Assembly: GCA_900551075.1 (NCBI GenBank)
Contig: URVB01000031.1
Span: 1 to 42,363 of the forward strand
Source of the DNA: an uncultured Blautia sp.
Lineage (GTDB): Bacteria > Bacillota > Clostridia > Lachnospirales > Lachnospiraceae
Direction: 5' to 3'
DNA: 42,363 bases
The position numbers and the translations under genes are program-made. A model generated the notes under the pieces. That model saw only the letters and a program-made list of their open reading frames with translations, searched no databases and had not been told where the DNA came from. Every line of letters starts with the position of its first letter. Position 1 is the first letter of the stretch. Of this stretch, positions 25,300 to 33,680 are shown piece after piece.

Positions 25300-26282
25300 C
25301 AGCCGATTCTCCCTTCATCCATGAATTTTGCCAGTTCCTTTGCGAAATAAGTCAAATAAATCTGTGCGCCCGCACGGTAGGTACCCACGGCCATCTCACA
25401 GATGATCTTTTCTTCATCGATCCATCCCATATCAGCCGCTGCCTTTACCATAGCGTATTCTCCGCTGACACTGTATGCTGCGACCGGGACGTTTGTGGCC
25501 TTAGAAACCTCAGAAATAATATCCAGGTAAGAAAGGGCAGGTTTCACCATAATAATATCCGCGCCTTCCTCAACATCCGTCAAGGCCTCCTTCATTCCTT
25601 CCCTGCGGTTATGAAAGTCCATCTGATAGCTTTTTCTGTCACCGAAAGCCGGCGCAGAGCCTGCCGCCTCACGGAAAGGCCCATAAAAGGCAGACGCATA
25701 TTTGACTGCATAGGACATGATCGGAGTCTCTTTGTGGCCGTTCCTGTCTAACAGCTCTCTGATCGCACGCACGCGTCCATCCATCATGTCGGAAGGAGCA
25801 ACCATATCCGCCCCTGCTTCCACGTGAGACAGGGCGGTCTTTGCCAAAAGCTCCAGGGTCGCATCATTTTCCACCTCATGCCCGCACAGCACACCGCAAT
25901 GTCCATGAGAGGTATATTCGCACATACATACATCCGTTATATAATAGAGATCGGGAAACTGTTTTTTTGCCTCTCTGAGCGCACGCTGCACGATACCCTC
26001 CTCTGCGTATGCACCACTTCCCACCTCATCCTTATGATCCGGAATTCCAAACAGCATCAGGCTGCTTACTCCCGCCTTCTGCAGGCGCTCCAGCTCATAA
26101 GGAAGACGGTCGACACTGTAGCGGTACTGACCTTTCATCGAAGGAATCTCTTCCTCGATTCCCTTCCCCTCCCGCACAAACAGCGGATAAATCAGAGAAG
26201 CCTTATCCATTCTTGTTTCCCGTACCATTCTGCGCAGCGTTTCACTGCCCCTCAATCTTCTCGGTCTTTGCGTCAGTTCCAT
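25299..26282 (-). CDS. hemB: Porphobilinogen synthase
   Basis: It condenses two 5-aminolevulinates to porphobilinogen. The 327 residues are normal. The three-Cys zinc site is in DVCMCEYTSHGHCG, and the two active-site lysines are in SYAVKYAS and MVKPALSY. GGAGAGAG lies just before the ATG. The start lies 41 bases inside the 3' end of cobA/hemD, and the stop shares a base with the hemL start, so the operon is tightly packed. Confidence 0.97.
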   Translation of the reverse strand: MELTQRPRRLRGSETLRRMVRETRMDKASLIYPLFVREGKGIEEEIPSMKGQYRYSVDRLPYELERLQKAGVSSLMLFGIPDHKDEVGSGAYAEEGIVQRALREAKKQFPDLYYITDVCMCEYTSHGHCGVLCGHEVENDATLELLAKTALSHVEAGADMVAPSDMMDGRVRAIRELLDRNGHKETPIMSYAVKYASAFYGPFREAAGSAPAFGDRKSYQMDFHNRREGMKEALTDVEEGADIIMVKPALSYLDIISEVSKATNVPVAAYSVSGEYAMVKAAADMGWIDEEKIICEMAVGTYRAGAQIYLTYFAKELAKFMDEGRIG

Positions 26283-27807
26283 ACTCTCTCTCCTGTCTTT
26301 TATTTTCCTCAGCCTTTATTTGCACTACAAGTGCGATCAGGCTTTCAATCGTTGCTTTCTCAGCCATATGGGTCTTCATGCCGTAAGCATCCGCCGCTGC
26401 CTTTGTCTGCCTGCCGATACAGGCAGCCGTCACCTTCTTATAATCCAGACCTTCTGTTCCTTCTACAAAGCCCTTCACTGTGGAGGCACTGGTAAAGACC
26501 ACACAGTCAACCGCACCTGAGGCGATCTCTTTTGATTCATCGATCAGTGCGCTGCGTTCATAAACGGTCTCATAGGTTGCCACATCCTCCACCTGTGCTC
26601 CTGCCTCCTCCAAAAGCCGCACCAGATTGGCATTTCCCCTAAAGCCCCGCGGAATCAGAATCCGCTCCCCGCCTGTGAGCTTCTCTGCAAGCGCTTCCCC
26701 CAGCGAATCTCCGTCGTACACCTTCGGCATCAAATCCACATACAGGCCGCGCTCCTTCAGCTTGCTGCGGGTTCCTTCCCCGATTGCAGCGATCCTGACC
26801 TTACCCAGACTCCGAATATCTTTTTCCCGCTTTTGCATTTCTTCAAAAAAGACTCCGACACCTGTAGGACTGGTAAATACAATCCACTGATAAGCCTCCA
26901 TGTCATCCAGCGCCGCATATAAACGACTCTGATCCTCCACCGGAACCGTCCGGATAGCCGGAAGCTCCAGCACCTCCGCACCCATTTCCCGAAGCCTTGC
27001 CGATGTCCGGGAAATCAGGTTTTTCGGCCGGGTCACCAAAACCTTCCAGCCTGCCAGCGGCAGTTCCTCATACCAGGCAAATTTCTCCGCCAACGTGCAG
27101 ACCTTTCCCACAACAATGATTGCCGGTGTTTCAATTCCCAGGCGCACCGTCTCTGTCTCCAGCGTCGAAACCGTTGCCACGATCCGTTTCTGGTCCGCAG
27201 TGGTTCCCTTTTGGAGGACGGCCGCCGGCATTTCGCAATCCATTCCCGCCTTTATAAGACTTCTGCAGATATCTCCAAGAGCAGATACTCCCATCAAAAA
27301 TACAAGGGTTCCCCCGGTCCGCACCAGGGCTTCAAAATCTATATCATATTCCTGACCGGCACGCTTATGTCCCGTAATGATATGCAGAGAGGAACAAAAA
27401 TCTCTGTGAGTCACCGGAATTCCATTATAGGCAGGGACAGAAAGCGGCGAAGTTACTCCCGGCACCATCTCATAAGGTATGCCGTTTTTGGCCAACAGCT
27501 CCAACTCCTCCCCGCCCCTGCCGAACAGGAAGGGATCCCCGCCCTTTAACCGCACCACTCGATAGCCTTTTTTTGCTTCCTTAAGCAGCACCTCATTGAT
27601 CTGTTCCTGAGGCATGGTATGTTGATTTGCACGTTTCCCCACATTGATCAGCCTCGCCGCCAAAGGAATCTGAGAAAGAACTCCCTGTCCAACCAAACTG
27701 TCATAGACCACTACCTCAGCCTTACTGAGCACATCCATACCTTTTACGGTAAAAAGGCCGATATCGCCGGGTCCGGCGCCTACCAGCCATACTTTTCCCA
27801 CTCCCAT
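26242..27807 (-). CDS. cobA-hemD: Uroporphyrinogen-III C-methyltransferase / uroporphyrinogen-III synthase fusion
   Basis: This two-enzyme polypeptide has 521 residues. The N-terminal methyltransferase (about 1-245) has VWLVGAGPGD, VVYDSLV, GGDPFLFGRGGEE and PGVTS, and makes precorrin-2. The C-terminal HemD (about 250-505) has VLVTRP, FTSPTGV, RGFRGN and FTSASTV, and closes hydroxymethylbilane to uroporphyrinogen III. The tail is lysine/glutamate-rich. The ATG at 27807 overlaps the hemC stop as TGATG. A TTG one codon earlier is an alternative start. Fusion of these two steps is common in clostridia and commits the ring to siroheme/cobalamin. Confidence 0.96.
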   Translation of the reverse strand: MGVGKVWLVGAGPGDIGLFTVKGMDVLSKAEVVVYDSLVGQGVLSQIPLAARLINVGKRANQHTMPQEQINEVLLKEAKKGYRVVRLKGGDPFLFGRGGEELELLAKNGIPYEMVPGVTSPLSVPAYNGIPVTHRDFCSSLHIITGHKRAGQEYDIDFEALVRTGGTLVFLMGVSALGDICRSLIKAGMDCEMPAAVLQKGTTADQKRIVATVSTLETETVRLGIETPAIIVVGKVCTLAEKFAWYEELPLAGWKVLVTRPKNLISRTSARLREMGAEVLELPAIRTVPVEDQSRLYAALDDMEAYQWIVFTSPTGVGVFFEEMQKREKDIRSLGKVRIAAIGEGTRSKLKERGLYVDLMPKVYDGDSLGEALAEKLTGGERILIPRGFRGNANLVRLLEEAGAQVEDVATYETVYERSALIDESKEIASGAVDCVVFTSASTVKGFVEGTEGLDYKKVTAACIGRQTKAAADAYGMKTHMAEKATIESLIALVVQIKAEENKRQEREYGTDAKTEKIEGQ

Positions 27808-28703
27808 CAAACCACTCCTTTTCTGCAGGCATTTCTCAGTTGTTCTGCAAGCGCAACGCCTAATGCCTCAGCATCGGAAACGCTGCCTCTGATGCTGCCC
27901 TTTCGATAGCTTCCATCTTCCTCCTGATAATACAGGCCCCGAAGAAACAGGCTTTCGCCTTCCACCTCTGCATAAGCGGCAACCGGAGAAGAACAGCCTC
28001 CATTCAGATATTTCACAAAAGCCCTCTCTGCGGTTCCGGCAATCCATGCATCTCTGTCCTTATAGCCTTCCAAAAAACCATAATCATTCCCTGCCTTTCC
28101 CTGAACAGCGAGGATTCCCTGACCTGCCGCAGGGATCATCTCATCCGGAGTAAAATAACGGGCAATACGATTTTCAAGTCCCAGGCGCTTCAAGCCTGCC
28201 GCAGCCAGGATCAGGGCCGCATACTCTCCGGAATCCAGCCTGCGCAGCCGTGTCTGCAGATTTCCCCGGATGCTTTTGACCTCCATATCCGGATACAATT
28301 CTTTTAACTGCAAGGTTCTTCTTAAGCTGGAACAGCCAAGAGGCTTCGCGGGTTCCAGCTCCCTTATGCCTTCCGGAAGCACCAGCACATCTCTCGGATC
28401 CTCCCGCCTGGAAAAAGCCAGAAGCGGAAGCTCAAAAGGCACCTCCATGGGCATATCCTTTAAACTGTGTACGGACAGATGGCTTCTGCCTTCCAAAAGA
28501 GCCCTGTCCAGTTCCTTGACAAACAGGCCCTTTCCGCCCACCTTGTCCAGCGTCCTGTCTAAAATGATGTCTCCTGTCGTCTTCATTGTCAGGATTTCCA
28601 CCTTCATCTGCGGATGCTTCTCTGTTATGTATGCCCTGACCATTTCACTCTGCAGTACTGCCAGCTTGCTTTCCCTGCTTCCGATAATCACCCTGTCCGT
28701 CAT
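27807..28703 (-). CDS. hemC: Hydroxymethylbilane synthase (porphobilinogen deaminase)
   Basis: It joins four porphobilinogens into hydroxymethylbilane. The protein has 298 residues. IGSRESKLA opens the protein, and HSLKDMP and the dipyrromethane-cofactor Cys in LNGGCSSPVAAYAE are present. It lies 3 bases after the sirC stop and overlaps the cobA/hemD start. Confidence 0.97.
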   Translation of the reverse strand: MTDRVIIGSRESKLAVLQSEMVRAYITEKHPQMKVEILTMKTTGDIILDRTLDKVGGKGLFVKELDRALLEGRSHLSVHSLKDMPMEVPFELPLLAFSRREDPRDVLVLPEGIRELEPAKPLGCSSLRRTLQLKELYPDMEVKSIRGNLQTRLRRLDSGEYAALILAAAGLKRLGLENRIARYFTPDEMIPAAGQGILAVQGKAGNDYGFLEGYKDRDAWIAGTAERAFVKYLNGGCSSPVAAYAEVEGESLFLRGLYYQEEDGSYRKGSIRGSVSDAEALGVALAEQLRNACRKGVV

Positions 28704-28706
28704 ACC

Positions 28707-29183
28707 TCAATCCTCATCCTCGTCCACGTCCTCCATTGCCTGTTCAATTGCTATACGTACCTTCCGGGCCTTTTTATGATCCAATCCACTGGCGGTAATG
28801 CCTACCACAAGCTCGTCCTTCATAAAAATACCCGGAAAATAAAAATCACACTTGGTCCTGTCATCTGCAATATTTACATAAATGCCCTCTTCCTTGCAGA
28901 TACGGTAAATTTCCTCATTCAGCTTCCGGTCATTCGTAGCGGCAATCACGATATACGCCATTTTAAAATCCGAACGCTTCACCGGACGCATCCGTAAGTC
29001 CACAAGCCCTGCCTTCCCAAGCTCTGCAAGCTCCATGGTCGTCTGCGGTGCCACCGCCGTAATATTTCTGGTAAACTGCAGAAGAGTTTTTACCCTGCGG
29101 GTAGCTATGTTCCCTCCGCCCACTACGACGATATTTTTGTCGCTCAAATCCACGAACATCGGAAAATATCGTTTATTCTTCAT
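28707..29183 (-). CDS. sirC: Precorrin-2 dehydrogenase (sirohydrochlorin-forming)
   Basis: This NAD-dependent oxidase of precorrin-2 to sirohydrochlorin is the Met8/CysG N-terminal type. It has 158 residues from ATG 29183, where GGAG lies 7 bases upstream inside the hemA end. An earlier in-frame codon at 29207 is less likely. Motifs are YFPMFVDLSDKN, VVVGGGNIATRR and ATNDRKLN. The C-terminal tail is acidic. It is shorter than CysG/Met8 and lacks most of the helical C-terminal region, which fits a dehydrogenase-only enzyme with chelation left to CbiK. It overlaps the 3' end of hemA by 11 bases. Confidence 0.93.
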   Translation of the reverse strand: MKNKRYFPMFVDLSDKNIVVVGGGNIATRRVKTLLQFTRNITAVAPQTTMELAELGKAGLVDLRMRPVKRSDFKMAYIVIAATNDRKLNEEIYRICKEEGIYVNIADDRTKCDFYFPGIFMKDELVVGITASGLDHKKARKVRIAIEQAMEDVDEDED

Positions 29184-30402
29184 ATACTTTCTCCAATCCT
29201 GCCACACACTCCAGGAACGCTTTCTGATTTAAACTGTCCCGCAGCCCGAAGATCAGCTTATTCACTACCTTTCCGGCAGCAGTGTCTACCGCGCTCTCCA
29301 GCTTTACCCTGTCGCAGTCTTCCATTGGTGTGCTCTTCAGTATTTTCGCAATCCTGAGATTCAGATCATGAACTGCTTCCTCTTTAATTTCCCGGATTCT
29401 TGGAATAATGTCCCGTCCATCCAGCCACTGATAAAATTCATCCATCTGTACCTGTACGATCACACCTGCTGCTTTAAGATTCTCCTGAAATTCCTCCGGA
29501 GCTTCTTCCAATCGAAAGCTGTCCATATCATAAAGCGTGATCCCGGTCATTTCACCAAGTACAGGTTCAATATCCCTTGGCACTGCCAGATCAACCAAAA
29601 TCAAATCCTTTGTCAGTTCTATCTCCTCGAACAATTCTTTGCGAAGTGTAAAATTCGGGCTTGCCGTTGCACTGACTGCCAAATCACATTTGGGAAGATA
29701 CTCCATACGGTCGCCGTAATTGATTCGTTTGCATCCCTGCGGAATATTCACAACACCGCTTCTGTACTGACGGACTGTAACTGTAACATCTGCACCGGCC
29801 TCCCGCAATGTCTGCGCTGCCACCTTACCCATCTCTCCATTGCCGATCACCATACAGGTCTTGTCCCTCATGGTGCAGCCCTGTCCCTCCAGGAACTGAA
29901 TGACCTTATGGATCACAGACGGATTTCCATGAGAAAACGGCACCTCTGTCTTGATCCTTTTGCCTGCTGTCACAGCCATCCGAAACAGCACCTCAAGCAC
30001 GCTGTCCGTCGTATAATGCGCTCTCGCAAGACTCAGGGCCTCCTTCACCTGTGTTAAAATCTGATCCTCGCCTAAAATCTGGGATTTTAATCCGCCGGTC
30101 AGATAAAACAAATGCTCAACAGCCTCTTTATCTTCCCTTTTTATAAAATATTTTTCATAAGAATCCTCCCGGATTCCTTTTAATCTGCAAAGACAATCAT
30201 ACAGTGAAATTTCTTTTGTGTCATCCAGACTCGCCCACACTTCCAGACGATTACAGGTAGACAGAAGAATACATCCCCGGATTCCTTCCTGTTCCTTTAG
30301 TTTTTCCATTGCATCTCCGGCATTTTTCTTTGTGAACGCAAATAATGCACGGATATCCACGGGAGCCATATTATGGTCCACGCCAATCATGGAAATGCTC
30401 AT
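29173..30402 (-). CDS. hemA: Glutamyl-tRNA reductase
   Basis: It reduces Glu-tRNA to glutamate-1-semialdehyde, the first step of the C5 route. The protein has 409 residues from ATG 30402. The catalytic Cys is in LLSTCNRLEVW, the NADPH fold is VIGNGEMGKVAA, and LILVDLAVPRDIEP is typical. AAGGAG lies 12 bases before this ATG. A GTG nine codons earlier (30429) lacks a ribosome site. It is first gene of the tetrapyrrole operon, behind a good promoter and divergent from cbiK. Confidence 0.96.
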   Translation of the reverse strand: MSISMIGVDHNMAPVDIRALFAFTKKNAGDAMEKLKEQEGIRGCILLSTCNRLEVWASLDDTKEISLYDCLCRLKGIREDSYEKYFIKREDKEAVEHLFYLTGGLKSQILGEDQILTQVKEALSLARAHYTTDSVLEVLFRMAVTAGKRIKTEVPFSHGNPSVIHKVIQFLEGQGCTMRDKTCMVIGNGEMGKVAAQTLREAGADVTVTVRQYRSGVVNIPQGCKRINYGDRMEYLPKCDLAVSATASPNFTLRKELFEEIELTKDLILVDLAVPRDIEPVLGEMTGITLYDMDSFRLEEAPEEFQENLKAAGVIVQVQMDEFYQWLDGRDIIPRIREIKEEAVHDLNLRIAKILKSTPMEDCDRVKLESAVDTAAGKVVNKLIFGLRDSLNQKAFLECVAGLEKVYEE

Positions 30403-30440
30403 AATCGTATCATTCTCCTTTGTTTTCACTTATCTTTATT

Positions 30441-30469
30441 ATCATAAACATTACGTCAGATAATGTCAA
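30441..30469 (-). promoter_or_regulatory. hemA operon promoter
   Basis: The -35 TTGACA (30464-30469) and -10 TATGAT (30441-30446) are 17 bases apart. The leader is short and no cobalamin riboswitch is visible. Confidence 0.82.
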
Positions 30470-30516
30470 TTCCCACCTCAGGATTTTTCAAATTTCCAGC
30501 GGCTTCCAAAAGAGAA

Positions 30517-30545
30517 TTGACTATTTTTCCTGTAAATACTATAAT
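30517..30545 (+). promoter_or_regulatory. cbiK promoter
   Basis: The -35 TTGACT (30517-30522) and -10 TATAAT (30540-30545) are 17 bases apart, divergent from the hemA promoter with about 47 bases between the -35 boxes. Confidence 0.82.
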
Positions 30546-30621
30546 GAATGAGCAAACGCAATAAGTACACAGCCAGTTGCAAACGATGCTGGGTATAAAG
30601 GATTTTGGAGGTACTCTGCCA

Positions 30622-31425
30622 ATGAAACAGGAAACCAGAAAAGCCATTCTTGTTGTCAGCTTCGGCACCAGCTATGAACCGACCAGAAAGGTCACCATTG
30701 ATGCCATTGAAAAGGAAATTGCCGATGCCTTTCCCTCCTGCCGGGTTTACCGCGCATGGACCAGCAGGATCATCATTGCAAAGCTCAGAAGGCGCGACGG
30801 ACTTTCCATTCATACAGTCAAAGAGGCTATGGAGCAAATGCTTAAGGATGGCATCACCGATGTGATTGTACAGCCTACACACGTGATCAACGGCATCGAA
30901 AATGACCGGATGAAGGAGGATGCACTCTCCTACGCGGAACACTTTTCGTCCATTTCCTTCGGAACTCCTCTTCTGACCAGTGAACAGGACAACGTGGCCG
31001 TCATCCATGCGGTTGCTGAAGAATTCAAATATCTGGAAAAGGATACCGCACTGGTGCTCATGGGACACGGAACCACTCATTATTCCAATACTATCTATGC
31101 GGCACTGGATTATCAATTCAAGGATTTGGGATATCCGCATATTTTCCTGGGCACGGTGGAAGCCTATCCGGCTATGCACTCACTGCTCCGTATGCTTCAG
31201 GCATTTCAGCCCAGGAAGGTAGTGCTTGCTCCATTTATGATCGTGGCCGGGGATCATGCACGCAACGATATGGCTGGCGAAGATCCGGAGTCCTGGATGT
31301 GCCGGTTCCAAAAAGCAGGCTATCAGGTTGTTCCGGTGTTAAAGGGCCTGGGAGAATATTCGGGAATTCGTTCTCTTTTCATCTCTCATGTTCAAAATGC
31401 CATGACTGGTGCATCAGAGGAATAA
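30622..31425 (+). CDS. cbiK: Anaerobic cobaltochelatase (sirohydrochlorin cobalt chelatase)
   Basis: It inserts Co2+ into sirohydrochlorin at the start of anaerobic cobalamin synthesis. The protein has 268 residues. ILVVSFGTSY opens it, and the metal-binding histidines lie in LMGHGTTHYSN and VAGDHARNDMAG. ATG 30622 is 10 bases after GGAGG. An upstream in-frame ATG (30577) has no site. No signal peptide, so cytoplasmic. Its place opposite the hem operon suggests the tetrapyrroles made there go to corrinoids. Confidence 0.94.
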   Translation: MKQETRKAILVVSFGTSYEPTRKVTIDAIEKEIADAFPSCRVYRAWTSRIIIAKLRRRDGLSIHTVKEAMEQMLKDGITDVIVQPTHVINGIENDRMKEDALSYAEHFSSISFGTPLLTSEQDNVAVIHAVAEEFKYLEKDTALVLMGHGTTHYSNTIYAALDYQFKDLGYPHIFLGTVEAYPAMHSLLRMLQAFQPRKVVLAPFMIVAGDHARNDMAGEDPESWMCRFQKAGYQVVPVLKGLGEYSGIRSLFISHVQNAMTGASEE

Positions 31426-31426
31426 G

Positions 31427-31462
31427 AAAAAAGAGGGATGTCAGGAATCCCTCTTCTTTTTT
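31427..31462. terminator. Bidirectional terminator between cbiK and the surface-protein gene
   Basis: GAGGGAT (31433-31439) pairs with ATCCCTC (31447-31453). A-rich sequence on the left and TTCTTTTTT on the right give U-runs both ways. It overlaps the last codons of the minus-strand gene. Confidence 0.8.
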
Positions 31463-32535
31463 ATATAATGATTCAAAATGCCGCCGCCGACAATGATCAC
31501 CCCGGCAATCGCAACCACTCTTTTTGCCGCCTCCTGAGGAAGCCGGCTCTTCGAGCCTATGGTTTCGGAATAAAAGGTAAGAAAATAGTCCACCTCACGG
31601 GGCGTTCCCATAGCCGTCGTATCCGCAGTCACAGGCATCTCACTGTCCATAACTGCAATCGGAATCTCAAAGAGTGAATTCCCTCCATCTGTATTCTCAT
31701 TCAGATATTTTTCTGTGCCAACGATCATATAATCATAGTTCGCACTGCTCCACTTTAGCTCTGCGTACGCTTTGCCGTTTTTTACCTTCAAAACCGCAGG
31801 GGACGAAACGCTTGCCTTGCCGCTGCCGCCCACAAGCTCTACTCCGATCGAATACTCTCCATCCTCCATATCGATTTCCATAGCATGTACGGGCGTACGT
31901 TCCCCGGAGACTTCTGTTTCTGCTGCTTCTTCCGCCTCCTTCTCCTCCGTCCCGGCTTCCTTTTCAAGTCTCCGGTATGCTTTCAACGCCATTTGGATCG
32001 TATCATAATCCGGCAGCTCTACCAAAAGCGCATCCTCAGGCAGAGTTGAAGCATCAAATAAAATCACTCTGTCATACCATTTTTCTTTTCTTTTGCTGAA
32101 TGCCGCACAGGAAATACCTTTATCCAGTGCCTCCACAGGAATGGTATAGGTATACCTTCCCTCTTCATCCTCTTCAAAGTCAATATATTCGGAAATACCT
32201 GCTGCTGCCGCTTCCTCTTTGGTACCCATAAACAGCTTCAGATACCCCTTTCCGCTCAGAGTTATCACAGCCTCCATAGTCCCGTCCGATACAGTCAGCT
32301 CTGCTTCAACAATCCGAAACATAGAGGAACTGGATTCCACCTCTATGTCATAGGCTCCGTCCTTCACATCAAATCCATATATCGGAAGCATTCCGTATTT
32401 TCCGACTTCTGAAGTGCCGGCCTGCTCCGATGCCTCTGCCACCCGGCTGTATTCTGCTGCCTGACAGACTCCCATACTCCCGATCAGCACTGCCGCAGCC
32501 GCTGTACAAATCGCTTTTTTTAAATTCTTCATCAT
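31441..32535 (-). CDS. Secreted, membrane-anchored two-repeat surface protein (NEAT-like)
   Basis: This 364-residue protein has a signal peptide (about 1-27, cut near CQAA), a first beta-rich repeat (about 55-165, from DGAYDIEV) and an acidic Glu/Ala-rich linker (about 195-215). A second repeat follows (about 222-325; DGEYSIGVEL, GGSGKASV, WSSANYDYMIVG), and a C-terminal membrane helix with KKKR stop-transfer (about 335-364). The second repeat resembles domains annotated as NEAT-like or iron-transport-associated in clostridial surface proteins. I cannot confirm heme binding. It lies next to cbiK and the hem operon and shares a divergent promoter region with an ABC exporter. Heme or corrinoid handling is an inference from location. 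Confidence 0.7.
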   Translation of the reverse strand: MMKNLKKAICTAAAAVLIGSMGVCQAAEYSRVAEASEQAGTSEVGKYGMLPIYGFDVKDGAYDIEVESSSSMFRIVEAELTVSDGTMEAVITLSGKGYLKLFMGTKEEAAAAGISEYIDFEEDEEGRYTYTIPVEALDKGISCAAFSKRKEKWYDRVILFDASTLPEDALLVELPDYDTIQMALKAYRRLEKEAGTEEKEAEEAAETEVSGERTPVHAMEIDMEDGEYSIGVELVGGSGKASVSSPAVLKVKNGKAYAELKWSSANYDYMIVGTEKYLNENTDGGNSLFEIPIAVMDSEMPVTADTTAMGTPREVDYFLTFYSETIGSKSRLPQEAAKRVVAIAGVIIVGGGILNHYIKKKRDS

Positions 32536-32586
32536 GCTAATCCTTCCTGTTAAAGGAATCCCTAATGCTCACGCGCTATAAAGGTA

Positions 32587-32615
32587 AATATATCATACCG
32601 CTCCTTTGATGTAAA
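32587..32615 (-). promoter_or_regulatory. Surface-protein gene promoter
   Basis: The -35 TTTACA (32610-32615) and -10 TATATT (32587-32592) are 17 bases apart on the minus strand. Confidence 0.7.
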
Positions 32616-32622
32616 GAAAACA

Positions 32623-32651
32623 TTGCTTACAGGCCTGTAAAAGAGTATAAT
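32623..32651 (+). promoter_or_regulatory. ABC transporter promoter with a palindromic operator in its spacer
   Basis: The -35 TTGCTT (32623-32628) and -10 TATAAT (32646-32651) are 17 bases apart. TTACAGGCCTGTAA (32627-32640), a perfect 14-base palindrome, overlaps the -35 and fills most of the spacer. It also lies about 12 bases upstream of the divergent -35, so one repressor could control both directions. Confidence 0.7.
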
Positions 32652-32756
32652 AAAACCTACTGTTCACAGAGACAGGATATGAATAGTAAGGAACTGTCAA
32701 GAAATAAATTTCCGGCTGATACCGGATATAAATGATAAAGGAGCCAATATCAAAAC

Positions 32757-33599
32757 ATGATAGAATTAAAGGACCTCACCAAAAAATTCGATAATTTTAC
32801 GGCCGTCGACTCCTTGAATCTCACCATTCAGACAGGAGAATTCTTTGGTCTTCTGGGTCCCAACGGCGCAGGCAAAACAACCACCATAAGTATGCTGTCT
32901 ACCCTGCTGCTTCCTACCCGGGGACAAATCCTGATAGACCGGCAGATTCTGACACGCCAGCGGCCTGATTTAAAACAAAAGATCAGTGTCATCACTCAGG
33001 AATATTCCATGCGGCAGGATATGAACATGGATGAAATCATGGAATATCAGGGCCGGTTATATTTCATGCCTTTGAAGCAGATCCGTTCACGCACAGAAGA
33101 ATTGCTGGACTTCTGCGGACTGATTGATTTCCGCAAACGAAGCGTCCGCAAGCTCTCCGGCGGTATGAAGCGTAAGCTCATGGTCTGCCGGGCACTGCTG
33201 ACGGAACCGGAAATCCTTTTGCTGGACGAGCCTACCGCAGGTATGGATCCGATTTCCAGAAGACAGATGTGGAGCCTTCTCCGCCAGCTTAATGAAAAAA
33301 ATCTGACGATCCTGCTCACTACACATTATATTGAAGAAGCACAGACTCTCTGCAACCGGGTGGCGCTTATGAACAGCGGAAAGCTGGAGGAGGTAAACAC
33401 ACCAACGGGGTTCATCGAAGAGCTGGGGGCTTACGCTGTGGACGAAATGACAGCCGCAGGACTCCAAAGCCGTTATTTTCATGAGCGAACGGAAGCAATT
33501 CAATATCTTTCCGGTATTCAGGGACAATCCTCTCTGCGTGACACCACTTTGGAGGACGTTTTTGTAGAACGGGCCGGGAAGCATCTGACTTCCTCATAA
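32757..33599 (+). CDS. ABC transporter ATP-binding protein (DrrA-like)
   Basis: This 280-residue ATPase belongs to the drug/polysaccharide exporter class. Walker A is GPNGAGKTTT, the signature is KLSGGMKRKL, Walker B is ILLLDEPTAGMD and the switch His is in LTTHYIEEA. A C-terminal segment after about 220 is typical of DrrA proteins. The start overlaps no other gene and is preceded by AAAGGAG. It pairs with the permease 81 bases downstream. The substrate is not evident from sequence. Confidence 0.9.
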   Translation: MIELKDLTKKFDNFTAVDSLNLTIQTGEFFGLLGPNGAGKTTTISMLSTLLLPTRGQILIDRQILTRQRPDLKQKISVITQEYSMRQDMNMDEIMEYQGRLYFMPLKQIRSRTEELLDFCGLIDFRKRSVRKLSGGMKRKLMVCRALLTEPEILLLDEPTAGMDPISRRQMWSLLRQLNEKNLTILLTTHYIEEAQTLCNRVALMNSGKLEEVNTPTGFIEELGAYAVDEMTAAGLQSRYFHERTEAIQYLSGIQGQSSLRDTTLEDVFVERAGKHLTSS

Positions 33600-33680
33600 A
33601 TCAACCGCAGCAGCAAACGCAGGAGCCTGCACAGTCGTCTCACAGTGCGCTGCGGACAAATATCAATATGGAGCTGTATT

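Noticed and set aside
30470..30621. Cobalamin riboswitch before hemA or cbiK
   Set aside because: Neither leader is long enough, and no B12 box (GCCACTG) was seen.
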